A stretch of DNA of 64,000 nucleotides, from contig JAHHHI010000064.1 in assembly GCA_019359435.1 (NCBI GenBank), forward strand, positions 61,951 through 125,950, read 5' to 3'. This stretch comes from Kaiparowitsia implicata GSE-PSE-MK54-09C (GTDB lineage Bacteria; Cyanobacteriota; Cyanobacteriia; Elainellales; Elainellaceae). The notes under the pieces are model-generated. The model was not told the origin of the DNA. It saw only the letters and a program-made list of their open reading frames with translations, and made no database searches. The position numbers and the translations under genes are program-made. Below, one piece after another: positions 8,163 to 17,132 of this stretch (position 1 is its first letter; each line of letters starts with the position of its first letter).

Positions 8163-10112
8163 ATGAGCAAGGGAAGCCACAAAGATAACGAGCAAGAGTT
8201 TCGACTCCAGCCGGGCAAGCCACGGCAGCGCGGCCAAACCTTCGTCAATCAGGTCTTACACCAGGCCAATAAGGCTGGCACGGGGAAGTCGAGAAAAGCA
8301 GCTCATCAACCTGGCGCGGGTATCGGCCGCGGACATGTCGCTGCCCGTTTCAGCGCACAAAAACTGAACCACAACGCCCGTCGGGTGACCATCAAGACAC
8401 GCTTAGTGAATCTGCGCCAAGCAGGTAAGCGTTCGACACTTACTCATCTGCGCTACATCGAGCGCGACGGAGTCAGTCGCGATGGCGATCCGGGTAAGGC
8501 CTACGGCCCACTCACCGACCAGGCCGACGTCGGTGCTTTCGAGGAACGGGGTCAGGAGGACCGGCACCAGTTTCGCTTTATCGTTTCGCCTGAAGATGCC
8601 GAGCAACTCGATGATCTGCGCACCTATACACGCCACCTGATGAGCCGAGTGGCGGCCGATCTTGGCACTCAACTTGACTGGGTAGCGGTCGATCACTGGA
8701 ACACTGACAACCCGCACACTCACATCGTCCTGCGCGGCAAGGACGATACCGGTAAAGATCTAGTGATAGCGCGCGACTACATCGCCGAGGGCATGCGCAA
8801 TCGTGCCGCAGAGCTAGCCACCGAGTGGCTGGGGCCGCGTACTGAATTGGATATCCACCAGGGGCTGCAACGCGAGGTTCAACAGCAGCGCTGGACCAGC
8901 CTGGATCGTACCCTGCTGCGTGAACACAAAGCTGGCGCGCTGCACATAAAGACTCTCGCGGACCATCCACACAGACAGTTACTGATCGGCCGCCTGCAAT
9001 GTCTTGAGCAGATGGGGCTGGCCCATGAGGGCCGGACGGGGGAATGGGTCATATACGACGACGCTCAAGCTACCTTGAGGGCCATGGGTGAACGTGGCGA
9101 CATCGTGCGCACGATGCAACGCGCCATGGCTGGCACGCAACGTGATCTAGCGGTTTTCGAGGCAGGCGGCAGCAATCCGAATGTGGTCGGCCGAGTGATG
9201 GCCAAGGGGCTTGCAGATGAACTGCACGATCGCGGCTACCTGGTAGTAGATGGTCTAGACGGCAAGGCTCATTACGTGACGCTGCCTGCCCGGGCGGAAT
9301 TGGCCAACTATCCAATCGGGGCGGTGGTAGAGACACGATGCGTAAACGAACCTCGCGCTGTAGATCGCTCACTTGCCTCATTGGCTGTGGAGGGTATTTA
9401 CCGCACTGATCATCACCTAGCGCTGGCCAGATCACAGGCTTGCGGGGGAAATGATCCTGGGGCTGTAGTCGAACGTCACGTGCGGCGATTAGAGGCACTG
9501 CGCCGGGCCGGCATAGTAGAACGACTGTCAGAGGGTGTTTGGAAAGTACCTGCCGACCTGCCCGAACGAGGTAGGCAGCATGACGCATGTCGCCTTGGCG
9601 ATGTCACCGTGGAGGTGCGTACGCCGCTACCTCTAGAGCAGCAAACTCGTGCCGTTGGCGCCACATGGCTGGATCATCAATTAGTGGGTGGCAGCCGGGA
9701 GTTAGCTGACACAGCCTTTGGGAGGGAGGTGCGCGAAGCGCTAAATCAACGTACCGACTTCCTGGTAGACCAGGGTTTGGCAGAACGACACGGCCAGCGC
9801 GTCAGACTTGTACGCAACCTCCTGGCTACGTTACGCGGTCGGGAGCTGACAGCGGTTGCGCACGACATCTCCTCTCAAACGGCGATGCACTATCGCCCGG
9901 CGGTTGATGGAGTTCGAATCTCTGGGGTCTACCGACGCAGCATGCAACTAGCGAGTGGCCGCTTCGCAATGCTGGATGACGGTACTGGCTTCAGCCTGGT
10001 GCCCTGGAAACCAGTGATCGAACAGAAACTCGGGCAGCACATTTCGGCAGTGATCCACGGCAACAGCATATCCTGGCAGCTGGGACGCCAACGTGGACCT
10101 TCGATAGGTTGA
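8163..10112 (+). CDS. VirD2-like conjugative relaxase with DUF3363 domain
   Basis: 649 residues. The N-terminal 75 are basic. The relaxase domain has LTHLRYIERDG with the probable nucleophilic Tyr (about residue 98) and DNPHTHIVLRGKD with the metal-binding His pair. The rest matches the long DUF3363 tail of Tn4371/RlxS-type relaxases. The enzyme nicks oriT, stays bound to the 5' end and pilots the strand into the type IV channel. ATG has GAGGAG upstream. It is intact and full length, unlike traG. In this ICE family traR normally follows; here a cargo block has been inserted after it. Confidence 0.93.
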   Translation: MSKGSHKDNEQEFRLQPGKPRQRGQTFVNQVLHQANKAGTGKSRKAAHQPGAGIGRGHVAARFSAQKLNHNARRVTIKTRLVNLRQAGKRSTLTHLRYIERDGVSRDGDPGKAYGPLTDQADVGAFEERGQEDRHQFRFIVSPEDAEQLDDLRTYTRHLMSRVAADLGTQLDWVAVDHWNTDNPHTHIVLRGKDDTGKDLVIARDYIAEGMRNRAAELATEWLGPRTELDIHQGLQREVQQQRWTSLDRTLLREHKAGALHIKTLADHPHRQLLIGRLQCLEQMGLAHEGRTGEWVIYDDAQATLRAMGERGDIVRTMQRAMAGTQRDLAVFEAGGSNPNVVGRVMAKGLADELHDRGYLVVDGLDGKAHYVTLPARAELANYPIGAVVETRCVNEPRAVDRSLASLAVEGIYRTDHHLALARSQACGGNDPGAVVERHVRRLEALRRAGIVERLSEGVWKVPADLPERGRQHDACRLGDVTVEVRTPLPLEQQTRAVGATWLDHQLVGGSRELADTAFGREVREALNQRTDFLVDQGLAERHGQRVRLVRNLLATLRGRELTAVAHDISSQTAMHYRPAVDGVRISGVYRRSMQLASGRFAMLDDGTGFSLVPWKPVIEQKLGQHISAVIHGNSISWQLGRQRGPSIG

Positions 10113-10121
10113 CCAATAATT

Positions 10122-10145
10122 GCCGGCGCTTACACCAGCGCCGGC
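10122..10145. terminator. Bidirectional hairpin between relaxase and cargo regulator
   Basis: GCCGGCGCT / AGCGCCGGC form a perfect 9-bp stem with loop TACACC, between two converging genes. The stop codon of the minus-strand regulator lies at the edge of the stem. There is no long T run, so strength is uncertain. Confidence 0.5.
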
Positions 10146-10984
10146 TCCAGCTGCAGCCACTGCTCGAATAACTGACTCTCTGGCCTGCCCTGCTTGGGCG
10201 CGTAATAGACCAACCGCAGGTGACGATCTTCGTCGATCGTCAAGTTGGTATGGTCGAAGACAAGGTGCCCAACCGGCTTGATGAACAAATGCCGAACACC
10301 CTGGCAAGGCCCGTGAATATCCTGATGCCGCCACCACTTTCTGAAGTCAGGTGAGACCTTCTCCAACTCCTTAACAAGCGCAACGATCTCTGGGCTTTGA
10401 GTCGCTCGGACAAAGTCACGACGAAAACTGGAGAGAATTTTTAGCGCCTGATCTTCCCAAGGATCGAACAATTCGCGCATAGCTGGGCTGGTGAACAGCA
10501 TCCACAACATATTGCGGCGCTCTGCGGGGATAGACGAGAAACCGAGTACCCGATCAGCTGCTGCGTTCCAAGCCAGCACGTCCCAACGCAGATTAATCAC
10601 ATATGCAGGACTGAACGGCAGTTCCCCCATCAGACGATGGATCACAGGGGGTACGACGCACCATGTTCGACCAGGTTCAGCCGGTGGGCGCTGATGCGCC
10701 AGTAGGAAAAGATGTCGACGCTCGGTCGCATCCAACTTGAGTGTTCTCGAGAGGTTATCAAGGAAGGCAGCGGAGACGCTGATATCCCGGCCTTGTTCTA
10801 GCCAGGTGTACCAGGACAACCCCACCCCCGCCAAAGCTGCTACCTCCTCGCGGCGCAAGCCTGGCGTACGTCGCCGGCTACCCACAGGTAACCCCACCTC
10901 CTCCGGTGAAATTCGCTCGCGACGACTACGCAGGAACTCGGCCAGTTCTGCCCGGGTGCGTTCAAGTGTGCGAGGGGCGCTCAT
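10130..10984 (-). CDS. XRE-family regulator with MmyB-like ligand domain
   Basis: 284 residues from the ATG at 10984 (MSAPRTLERTRAELAEFLRS). The upstream in-frame extension lacks a ribosome site and runs through the divergent promoter. An HTH (TPGLRREEVAALAGVGLSWY) is followed by a PAS-like MmyB region (SPAYVINLRWDVLAWNAAAD) that may bind a ligand. It is transcribed away from the ALA synthase gene with 156 bases between them, the usual layout for a local regulator of a metabolite operon. Action on the adjoining operon is inferred. Confidence 0.85.
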   Translation of the reverse strand: MSAPRTLERTRAELAEFLRSRRERISPEEVGLPVGSRRRTPGLRREEVAALAGVGLSWYTWLEQGRDISVSAAFLDNLSRTLKLDATERRHLFLLAHQRPPAEPGRTWCVVPPVIHRLMGELPFSPAYVINLRWDVLAWNAAADRVLGFSSIPAERRNMLWMLFTSPAMRELFDPWEDQALKILSSFRRDFVRATQSPEIVALVKELEKVSPDFRKWWRHQDIHGPCQGVRHLFIKPVGHLVFDHTNLTIDEDRHLRLVYYAPKQGRPESQLFEQWLQLEPALV

Positions 10985-10986
10985 CT

Positions 10987-11026
10987 GGTTACCTCTAGTA
11001 ATAGCATAAACGGTCAAATTGTAACC
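10987..11026. promoter_or_regulatory. Divergent promoter region with inverted repeat
   Basis: GGTTAC (10987-10992) and GTAACC (11021-11026) form an inverted repeat spaced by 28 AT-rich bases, directly upstream of the XRE gene and in the only gap between it and the ALA synthase operon. This is a plausible operator for the regulator. Confidence 0.35.
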
Positions 11027-11140
11027 CTTTCGAATACGAAGAAGAATAGCCCCAACTGGCCGCAAATACCTGAGCCAGAGCTCTTGCTTGATGAGGAAGC
11101 ACACAGCGACGTGTCAGCAACTTGCTAAGGAGATAAACGG

Positions 11141-12373
11141 ATGTACCAAGCACTACTTCGGGAACAATTGGAGACATTGAAGTCATCCAACCAGTACCGC
11201 ACCTTCACCACCCTAAGCCGAATTTGCGGTCAGTATCCATTGGCCAAACTGGACGGCTGCGATCAGAAACCTGTGGTCGTGTGGTGCAGCAACGACTATC
11301 TGGGGATGTCTCAACATCCCTGCGTACGCAAGCAAATGCATGAAGCCCTGGATACCTACGGAGCAGGCTCCGGAGGCTCACGCAACATCGGAGGCTCACA
11401 CGAGGTCTATGCCCAACTGGAATCTAGCCTGGCCGAGTGGCATGACAAAGAAGCGGCTCTCGTTTTCCCAACTGGCTTTGGTTCGAACGACGCCACGCTT
11501 CAGTGCCTACTGCGCAGCATCCCCGACTGCGTAGTAATTAGTGACGAACTGAACCATGCCTCAATCGTCAACGGCATCCGCTCAACGCCAAACGAGCGCC
11601 GGATCTTCCGCCACAACGATGTAGAACACCTGGCAGAGATCCTGGCCAGCTACCCGTTGGGTCAGCCGAAGATAGTGGTGTTCGAATCGATCTATTCAAT
11701 GGACGGCGACATCGCACCTATCGCCGCAATCATTGCTGTCGCCAAGTGCTACAACGCCCTCACCTACCTCGATGAGGTACACGCTGTCGGCATGTATGGC
11801 CCGCGCGGTGCTGGGGTAGCTGCAACGCTTGGCCTCACCGACCAGGTGGATATCATCCAAGGCACCATGGCCAAGGCCATTGGCGTGATTGGTGGGTATA
11901 TCGCATCGACCCGAGTGATCGTCGATGCAGTGAGATCCTTCGCCACCGGGTTCATCTTCACCACTTCGCTACCACCCGCAATTACCGCGGGCTGTCTAGC
12001 TAGCGTCGAGCACCTTAAAGGCAGCAGCACCGAGCGTGATCTCCTGCATGCACAGACAGCCAAGCTGCGCGCACGCCTCAAGCACTATGATGTTCCTGTC
12101 ATGCCTTGTTCCCAGACTCACGTATTACCGGTGCTCGTGGGCGAAGCAAAGCGCTGCAAAGCCGCCGCCGAACGCCTGCTGCACACACACGGCGTATATC
12201 TGCAGCCGATCAACTACCCATCGGTACCCGTAGGTACCGAGCGTTTTCGCGTGAACGCCACCCCCAACCACAGCGACGCGCAGATTGAGCACCTTGCCGT
12301 CTCGCTACGTGAGACCTTCGATCACTTCGCCATACCGCTTGCGTCCCAGGTGTTCGGCGCGGAGGTGGCCTGA
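11141..12373 (+). CDS. 5-aminolevulinate synthase (alpha-oxoamine synthase family)
   Basis: 410 residues with a strong AAGGAG site. ALAS-type motifs: [77 protein letters not shown] and the PLP box [16 protein letters not shown] with Lys245 as the Schiff-base residue. The reaction is glycine plus succinyl-CoA to 5-aminolevulinate. The motif set fits ALAS better than BioF or KBL. Pseudomonas supplies heme with glutamyl-tRNA-derived ALA, so a second route on a mobile element points to a dedicated product. It is first of five same-strand genes; the stop is one base from the next ATG. Confidence 0.9.
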   Translation: MYQALLREQLETLKSSNQYRTFTTLSRICGQYPLAKLDGCDQKPVVVWCSNDYLGMSQHPCVRKQMHEALDTYGAGSGGSRNIGGSHEVYAQLESSLAEWHDKEAALVFPTGFGSNDATLQCLLRSIPDCVVISDELNHASIVNGIRSTPNERRIFRHNDVEHLAEILASYPLGQPKIVVFESIYSMDGDIAPIAAIIAVAKCYNALTYLDEVHAVGMYGPRGAGVAATLGLTDQVDIIQGTMAKAIGVIGGYIASTRVIVDAVRSFATGFIFTTSLPPAITAGCLASVEHLKGSSTERDLLHAQTAKLRARLKHYDVPVMPCSQTHVLPVLVGEAKRCKAAAERLLHTHGVYLQPINYPSVPVGTERFRVNATPNHSDAQIEHLAVSLRETFDHFAIPLASQVFGAEVA

Positions 12374-12374
12374 G

Positions 12375-12878
12375 ATGGATCAGCCATTACTCACTGTGCG
12401 TCTGGCGACCGTGGCGGATCTAGCCAGCTTGGTGGAGTTACGCGCACACCTGCTAGATGGCAGTGCCGCCATCTACTCGAGCAAAACGCCTGACGACTCC
12501 GCTCGCTGGCGCGCGGCATACCGCGCCTGGTTGACCAATCGCCTTAGCGAGAGCGACTGCGTGCAGATCCTCGCAGCCGAGCACAAGGAGACCGGCCAAG
12601 TGCTCGGCTGCGCGACTGCCATTATTGACCAGCGCGCACCAGCCCCTGGCTGCCTGAACGGACTGTCCGGATGGGTACAGTCAGTGGTGGTCGAACCGCA
12701 ATGGCGTAACCAGGGTATTGCTCGGATGCTGATGCAGCACCTGCTGCGCTGGTTCGCCAATCGAGGTGTTGGCTCAGTTGTGCTGCAGAGCACCGAAGCC
12801 GCCGGCACGCTCTATCAGACCCTAGGCTTTGAAATCAGTGACGAGCGCCTGCTGATACGTCAGGGGGCCTCGGAATGA
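12375..12878 (+). CDS. GNAT-family N-acyltransferase
   Basis: 167 residues from ATG 12375, one base after the ALAS stop (TGAGATG). A longer in-frame version would run through ALAS and is rejected. The GNAT core is visible: an N-terminal LTVRLATVADLASLVELR, the acetyl-CoA loop VVVEPQWRNQGIARMLMQHL (Q/RxxGxA pattern) and a closing ALYQTLGF-like motif (GTLYQTLGFE). It would acylate an amine with acyl-CoA. With an ALA-producing enzyme next door, the free amine of ALA or a later intermediate is an obvious but unproven target. Its stop overlaps the next start (ATGA). Confidence 0.88.
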   Translation: MDQPLLTVRLATVADLASLVELRAHLLDGSAAIYSSKTPDDSARWRAAYRAWLTNRLSESDCVQILAAEHKETGQVLGCATAIIDQRAPAPGCLNGLSGWVQSVVVEPQWRNQGIARMLMQHLLRWFANRGVGSVVLQSTEAAGTLYQTLGFEISDERLLIRQGASE

Positions 12879-13945
12879 AGATACTGATCATTGGCCTGGG
12901 TTATGCCGGTAACCGCTATCGCCGTGCCTTCGAGCATATTGCCGCGAGCACTGGGATGCAGTTGTCGCTGGCCTATGTCGGCCGCAACCAGAAGCCAACT
13001 GAGCTGCCCTACTTCAACAACATCGGTGTAGCGCTGACAGCCTTTGTCCCGGACATCGTCGTGGTCAGCGTCAACGACCACAACCATGCACCCGTACTAC
13101 AGCAGTTGGCTGGTTTCCGAGGTTTCGTGATTTGCGAGAAGCCCTTGGTAACCCCAAGGGACGACCTCAAAACGCTGTTCGAAGCACTGAAGAACGTCAG
13201 CGGCTTCGCTCTCGACTTGGTGGAGCGTTACTCGGACGCTAGCCGCCAGTTGCGCGAATGGGTCAAGCGGCATGACTGGCAACTGGTGCGAGCTAACTTT
13301 CACTGGGGCAAGGACCGAATCAACGATTACCGCCCAACCTGCGGCGTAACCAGCGAAGTAATCCATGCCCTGGATCTGCTCAGCTGGGTTTGTCCACGCG
13401 CCGGTCAGCTCAGATTGCATGGCGTACTTGGCGTGCGCTCGGACTTCTCGATATCCGGCGATGAGGTGCTCGACACCGTGCAACTCACAGCCAGTCTGGG
13501 AGAGGCACGAGTCACCGGCTACAGCAGTTTCGTGAATATCGTTCGCCAGCGCACGGTGGACTTCAGCTTCGTTGATCGCAAATCCAAGTTGATTCACGCA
13601 CGCCTGGTGTTCGACACACCGCGCTGGGATCACGACCAACTGCAAATCTGGACGCGCAGCACAAACGGTGCGGAGCAACTGCTGCATCAGTTCGCTACTG
13701 CTCCCAATGAGCCTGGGCTGAACACCCTGCATAAGCTCTCGCGGCTATGTCTGCAGGTGGTGCGAGCCGTGGCGCTCAAAGAGCCGCCGCACCAGGCATT
13801 CGCAGGTCTCGATACGGCAGCGGATCTACAGCGCCTGCTCAACGACCTCGACACCAAGGCCCAAACCCCACCACCGGCACGATATGTCCATGGAGAGTCG
13901 CGCGTGTTGCTGGCCGAGGACAGCGACCTGGAAAGCCTCGGATAA
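12875..13945 (+). CDS. Gfo/Idh/MocA-type NAD(P)-dependent oxidoreductase
   Basis: 356 residues. The Rossmann motif GLGYAGNRYRRAFEHIA (residues 7-23), a second strand ending IVVVSVNDHNHAPVL and the conserved CEKPL (about residue 87) define the family. The GVTSEVIHALDLLSW stretch corresponds to the catalytic His/Asp region. Family members act on ketones, imines or sugar alcohols. The 4-keto group of ALA, or an imine formed from it, would be a plausible substrate here. It overlaps the GNAT gene by 4 bases and is followed by the AsnB-like gene after 22 bases. Confidence 0.85.
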   Translation: MKILIIGLGYAGNRYRRAFEHIAASTGMQLSLAYVGRNQKPTELPYFNNIGVALTAFVPDIVVVSVNDHNHAPVLQQLAGFRGFVICEKPLVTPRDDLKTLFEALKNVSGFALDLVERYSDASRQLREWVKRHDWQLVRANFHWGKDRINDYRPTCGVTSEVIHALDLLSWVCPRAGQLRLHGVLGVRSDFSISGDEVLDTVQLTASLGEARVTGYSSFVNIVRQRTVDFSFVDRKSKLIHARLVFDTPRWDHDQLQIWTRSTNGAEQLLHQFATAPNEPGLNTLHKLSRLCLQVVRAVALKEPPHQAFAGLDTAADLQRLLNDLDTKAQTPPPARYVHGESRVLLAEDSDLESLG

Positions 13946-13967
13946 CCCAATTCACAAGGAGAGAACT

Positions 13968-15821
13968 ATGTGTGGAATCGCTGGATGGCTGTCTTACAGC
14001 CAGAAAATGGAACTGCAACGCGACACCCTGCAGCACATGACGGAAACCATGGCGCTGCGTGGGCCGGATGCCGGCGGGCTATGGATCGATGGTCCAGTAG
14101 GACTGGGCCATCGGCGCCTATCGATCATCGACTTAGAGGGTGGTCGCCAACCGATGACCGTCATGCATGGTGGTCTACGTGAGGTCGCTGCAATCACCTA
14201 CAGCGGCGAGGTCTACAACTTCCGCGAGCTACGTACCGAGTTACAGCGGTGCGGCCATCTGTTTGAGACACGCAGTGATACCGAGGTGGTACTGCGCGCT
14301 TATGTGCAATGGGGCGAGGCATTCGTTGAACGACTTAACGGCATGTATGCCTTCGCGATATGGGATCTACGAACGCAGGAACTGCTGCTGATTCGCGACC
14401 GGATGGGCGTTAAGCCGCTCTACTACTTCCCGACTGCAGACGGAGTGATATTCGGTTCCGAGCCCAAAGCGCTACTGGCCAACCCGCTAGTGCCACGCAA
14501 GGTGCGCGCAGATGGTCTGCGTGAGATTCTGGAAATGATCAAGACACCGGGGCACGCCATATTCGCTGGCATGCATGAAGTGCGGCCTGGCGAGATCGTG
14601 CGTATTAACCGCCAAGGCCTGAGCCGCCACCACTACTGGAAGCTGGAGGCGCAGGAACATAGTCATTCACTGGACGAGACCATCCGCCATACCCGCGACC
14701 TGCTGGAAGACATCGTCGACCGCCAGATCGTTGCCGACGTGCCGCTTTGCAGTCTTCTGTCAGGCGGCCTCGACTCCTCAATCATCACTGCGCTGGCGTC
14801 GAAAAAACTTCTGGCCGCTGATAAGGAGAACATTCGTTCCTTCTCCCTCGAGTTCCTTGACCACGGAGGCGGCTTCACCAGCGATGCCGTTCGCGGTACG
14901 CCAGATGCACCCTACGTTCGCGACCTAGTGGCAACGATCCGTTCAAGCCATCAGGAGATTGTCCTCGACAGCAGTGAACTGGCAGACCCTGAACTGCGTA
15001 AGCAGGTAGTCCGGGCTCTAGATCTACCACCGGCGTTCTGGGGTGACATGTGGCCTTCGCTCTATCGCTTGTTCCAAGAGGTACGCAGGCACTCAACCGT
15101 GGCGCTGTCCGGTGAGAGCGCAGATGAGGTGTTCGGCGGCTACCGCTGGTTCCACGATCCAGAGGCCATTCAAGCAGATACCTTTCCCTGGCTGACCTCA
15201 GTCACTGGCAAATACTTCGATGGGAAGCCTCTCTTCGACCGAGGCCTGCTGACCCAACTGGATATGCAGAGCTTCTTGCGCGACAGCTACACCCAGGCGC
15301 TTGCCGAGGCGCCGACGCTGCCCGGCGAAAGCATAGTGGACCAGCGCATGCGCCAGATGAGCTACGTCAACCTGACGCGTTTCGTGCAGACCCTGCTTGA
15401 TCGCAAAGACCGTATGAGCATGGCCGTTGGCCTCGAAGTGCGAGTGCCCTTCTGCGACCACCGCCTGGTCGCGTACGCCTTCAACATTCCATGGGAAATG
15501 AAGTCCTTCGACGGGCGGGAGAAAAGCATCCTGCGGGCTGCGACTCGCGATCTGCTGCCCGAGTCGATCAGCGAACGGGTCAAAAGTCCCTACCCGTCGA
15601 CCCAGGACCCGGCATACGAGAAAGCCCTCCGTGAGTCGCTAGCCGCCATTCAAGCAGATCGTAATGCGCCGGTTACGCAACTGCTCGACAGCAGCCGTAT
15701 CCAGCAAACCCTGGCCAAACCGCTTGGCAGCATTTCTCCGATGCATGAGCGGATGGGAATGGAGTTGGCGGTCGGCCTCAACACCTGGCTGAGCGAGTAC
15801 GACGTCAGCCTCGAACTTTAA
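13968..15821 (+). CDS. Class-II asparagine-synthetase-like amidotransferase
   Basis: 617 residues from ATG 13968, which exposes Cys2 (MCGIAGWL) and has an AAGGAG site; the longer in-frame start is not credible. The N-terminal Ntn glutaminase has RGPDAGG, LGHRRLSIIDL and YSGEVYN. The synthetase domain carries the PP-loop LLSGGLDSSIITAL and ALSGESADEVFGGYRW, then EVRVPFCDHRLVAYAF. The active sites look complete, so it should hydrolyse glutamine and transfer ammonia to an adenylated carboxylate. Within this operon the acceptor may be an ALA-derived acid rather than aspartate. A beta-lactam-synthetase role is disfavoured because Cys2 is retained. Confidence 0.9.
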   Translation: MCGIAGWLSYSQKMELQRDTLQHMTETMALRGPDAGGLWIDGPVGLGHRRLSIIDLEGGRQPMTVMHGGLREVAAITYSGEVYNFRELRTELQRCGHLFETRSDTEVVLRAYVQWGEAFVERLNGMYAFAIWDLRTQELLLIRDRMGVKPLYYFPTADGVIFGSEPKALLANPLVPRKVRADGLREILEMIKTPGHAIFAGMHEVRPGEIVRINRQGLSRHHYWKLEAQEHSHSLDETIRHTRDLLEDIVDRQIVADVPLCSLLSGGLDSSIITALASKKLLAADKENIRSFSLEFLDHGGGFTSDAVRGTPDAPYVRDLVATIRSSHQEIVLDSSELADPELRKQVVRALDLPPAFWGDMWPSLYRLFQEVRRHSTVALSGESADEVFGGYRWFHDPEAIQADTFPWLTSVTGKYFDGKPLFDRGLLTQLDMQSFLRDSYTQALAEAPTLPGESIVDQRMRQMSYVNLTRFVQTLLDRKDRMSMAVGLEVRVPFCDHRLVAYAFNIPWEMKSFDGREKSILRAATRDLLPESISERVKSPYPSTQDPAYEKALRESLAAIQADRNAPVTQLLDSSRIQQTLAKPLGSISPMHERMGMELAVGLNTWLSEYDVSLEL

Positions 15822-15839
15822 CCCCCCCTCCTAAAAGAT

Positions 15840-15860
15840 GCGGCTCTGGTACAGAGCCGC
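15840..15860 (+). terminator. Hairpin between the AsnB-like and MFS genes
   Basis: GCGGCTCT / AGAGCCGC form an 8-bp perfect stem with loop GGTAC, 19 bases after the stop. There is no T tract, so it may attenuate transcription or protect the mRNA rather than terminate. Confidence 0.45.
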
Positions 15861-15911
15861 GTCATTCAGCTGTACCACTAGCGCGCCTCAAGAGCGCAAG
15901 CGAGCCTGAGC

Positions 15912-17111
15912 ATGCACACACATAAACAATCCTCAATTTATCTGATAGCGCTGGGAGCCTTTGCCCTAGGCATGGCGTCATACGTCACCGCAGGTCTGAT
16001 CCCGATGATCGAGGCCTCATTCGCGGTATCCGTGGCAGTGGCTGCACAACTAGTCACAGCCTTCACCCTTGCCTACGGTTTGGGTTCACCGATTTTCGTT
16101 GCGTTGACCCCGGCTCATCGCCAACGTACCGGCCTGTTACTAGCCCTCGGGTTGTTCGTCATCGCCAACGCTGCGAGTGCACTGGCTGAGGACTTCACTG
16201 TTCTGATGATATGGCGGGCGATTGCGGGCATAGGCGCTGGCGTATATCTCGCCATGGGTATTGGTGCCTCTGCGGCAGTGTCCACACCTGAACGTCGTGG
16301 CAAAGCTATTGCCATCATCATGGGCGGCATGGCCAGCGGCGTAGTACTTGGCGTGCCTCTTAGCCTGCTACTCGCGGAGCAGATGGGCTGGCAAGCCGCT
16401 CTGTGGTTGGTCACTCTACTTGGAATAGTGGCGTTTTTCGGCCTGCTGCTGAAGTTGCCAGCGCTGCCCGCTGCCACAGCGAGCACTCTGAGCCAGAAGC
16501 TTGCGATCCTCAGCGATGGCCATGTGTTGGTGATCTTGCTGGTATCTCTGTTGGCTGCAATTGCCAGCCTGGGCATGTACACCTTTATCGCACCACTGAT
16601 GACAGACCCTGCGTATGGCGCCGTTAGTTCAGTCACCCCTTATCTCTGGGTCTGGGGTATCGGCGGCGTAGTGGGCAGCTTTCTGATTGGTCCACTGGTA
16701 GACCGTATCAAAGGCCCAACCCTGACCTTCGCCATCATGCTAATCCTCTGCGTATCGTTGCTCGTGCTGCCGCTGTCGGCTGCAATCAGCTCTTGGCTGG
16801 TGATGCTTCCAATCGCTCTCTGGGGTGCAGTCGGCTGGGCCCTTCAAGTGCCCCAGAACAACGAACTGATCCTCGCGCGCCAGGCACAAGGTGACGGCAA
16901 TCTCGCTATCGCTCTGAATGAGTCTGCGCTCTATCTAGGTAGCGCTATCGGCGCCGCAGCAGGTGGTTTCGTGTTGCTGTTGCAGATGCCTACATGGACC
17001 CTAGCCGCAAGCGCCGGCGCAGTGGCGGCCCTCGGCGCCCTACTGCAGATAATCAATCTACGTCGCCGGCCAACCTGGACAAGCAACGTGCAAGCCCAAC
17101 TCAACAACTAA
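15912..17111 (+). CDS. MFS exporter of the DHA1/AraJ-like type
   Basis: 399 residues with about 12 membrane segments. There is a motif-A-like loop (PAHRQRTG) after helix 2, the RAIAGIGAGVYLAMGIG stretch in helix 4 and a motif-C-like GGMASGVVLGVPL in helix 5, which is the antiporter signature. It resembles sugar-efflux/AraJ and YdhP-type drug:proton antiporters of the inner membrane. It closes the cargo operon, so export of, or self-protection from, the pathway product is the natural reading. traR starts only 21 bases downstream. Confidence 0.88.
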   Translation: MHTHKQSSIYLIALGAFALGMASYVTAGLIPMIEASFAVSVAVAAQLVTAFTLAYGLGSPIFVALTPAHRQRTGLLLALGLFVIANAASALAEDFTVLMIWRAIAGIGAGVYLAMGIGASAAVSTPERRGKAIAIIMGGMASGVVLGVPLSLLLAEQMGWQAALWLVTLLGIVAFFGLLLKLPALPAATASTLSQKLAILSDGHVLVILLVSLLAAIASLGMYTFIAPLMTDPAYGAVSSVTPYLWVWGIGGVVGSFLIGPLVDRIKGPTLTFAIMLILCVSLLVLPLSAAISSWLVMLPIALWGAVGWALQVPQNNELILARQAQGDGNLAIALNESALYLGSAIGAAAGGFVLLLQMPTWTLAASAGAVAALGALLQIINLRRRPTWTSNVQAQLNN

Positions 17112-17132
17112 ATCACTACAAGGAGGAAGGCA

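Noticed and set aside
9070..9588. 172-codon minus-strand frame inside the relaxase gene
   Set aside because: Arg/Pro/His-rich shadow of a high-GC gene; no start signal.
11141..12373. ALAS gene read as BioF or 2-amino-3-ketobutyrate CoA ligase
   Set aside because: The motifs around the PLP lysine ([13 protein letters not shown]) and [10 protein letters not shown] follow ALAS; no biotin or threonine-catabolic genes are near.
12285..12374. Upstream extension of the GNAT frame into ALAS
   Set aside because: ATG 12,375 follows the ALAS stop directly and gives a normal GNAT N-terminus.
13884..13967. Longer start for the AsnB-like protein
   Set aside because: Only ATG 13,968 exposes Cys2, which is needed for glutaminase activity, and it has a good ribosome site.
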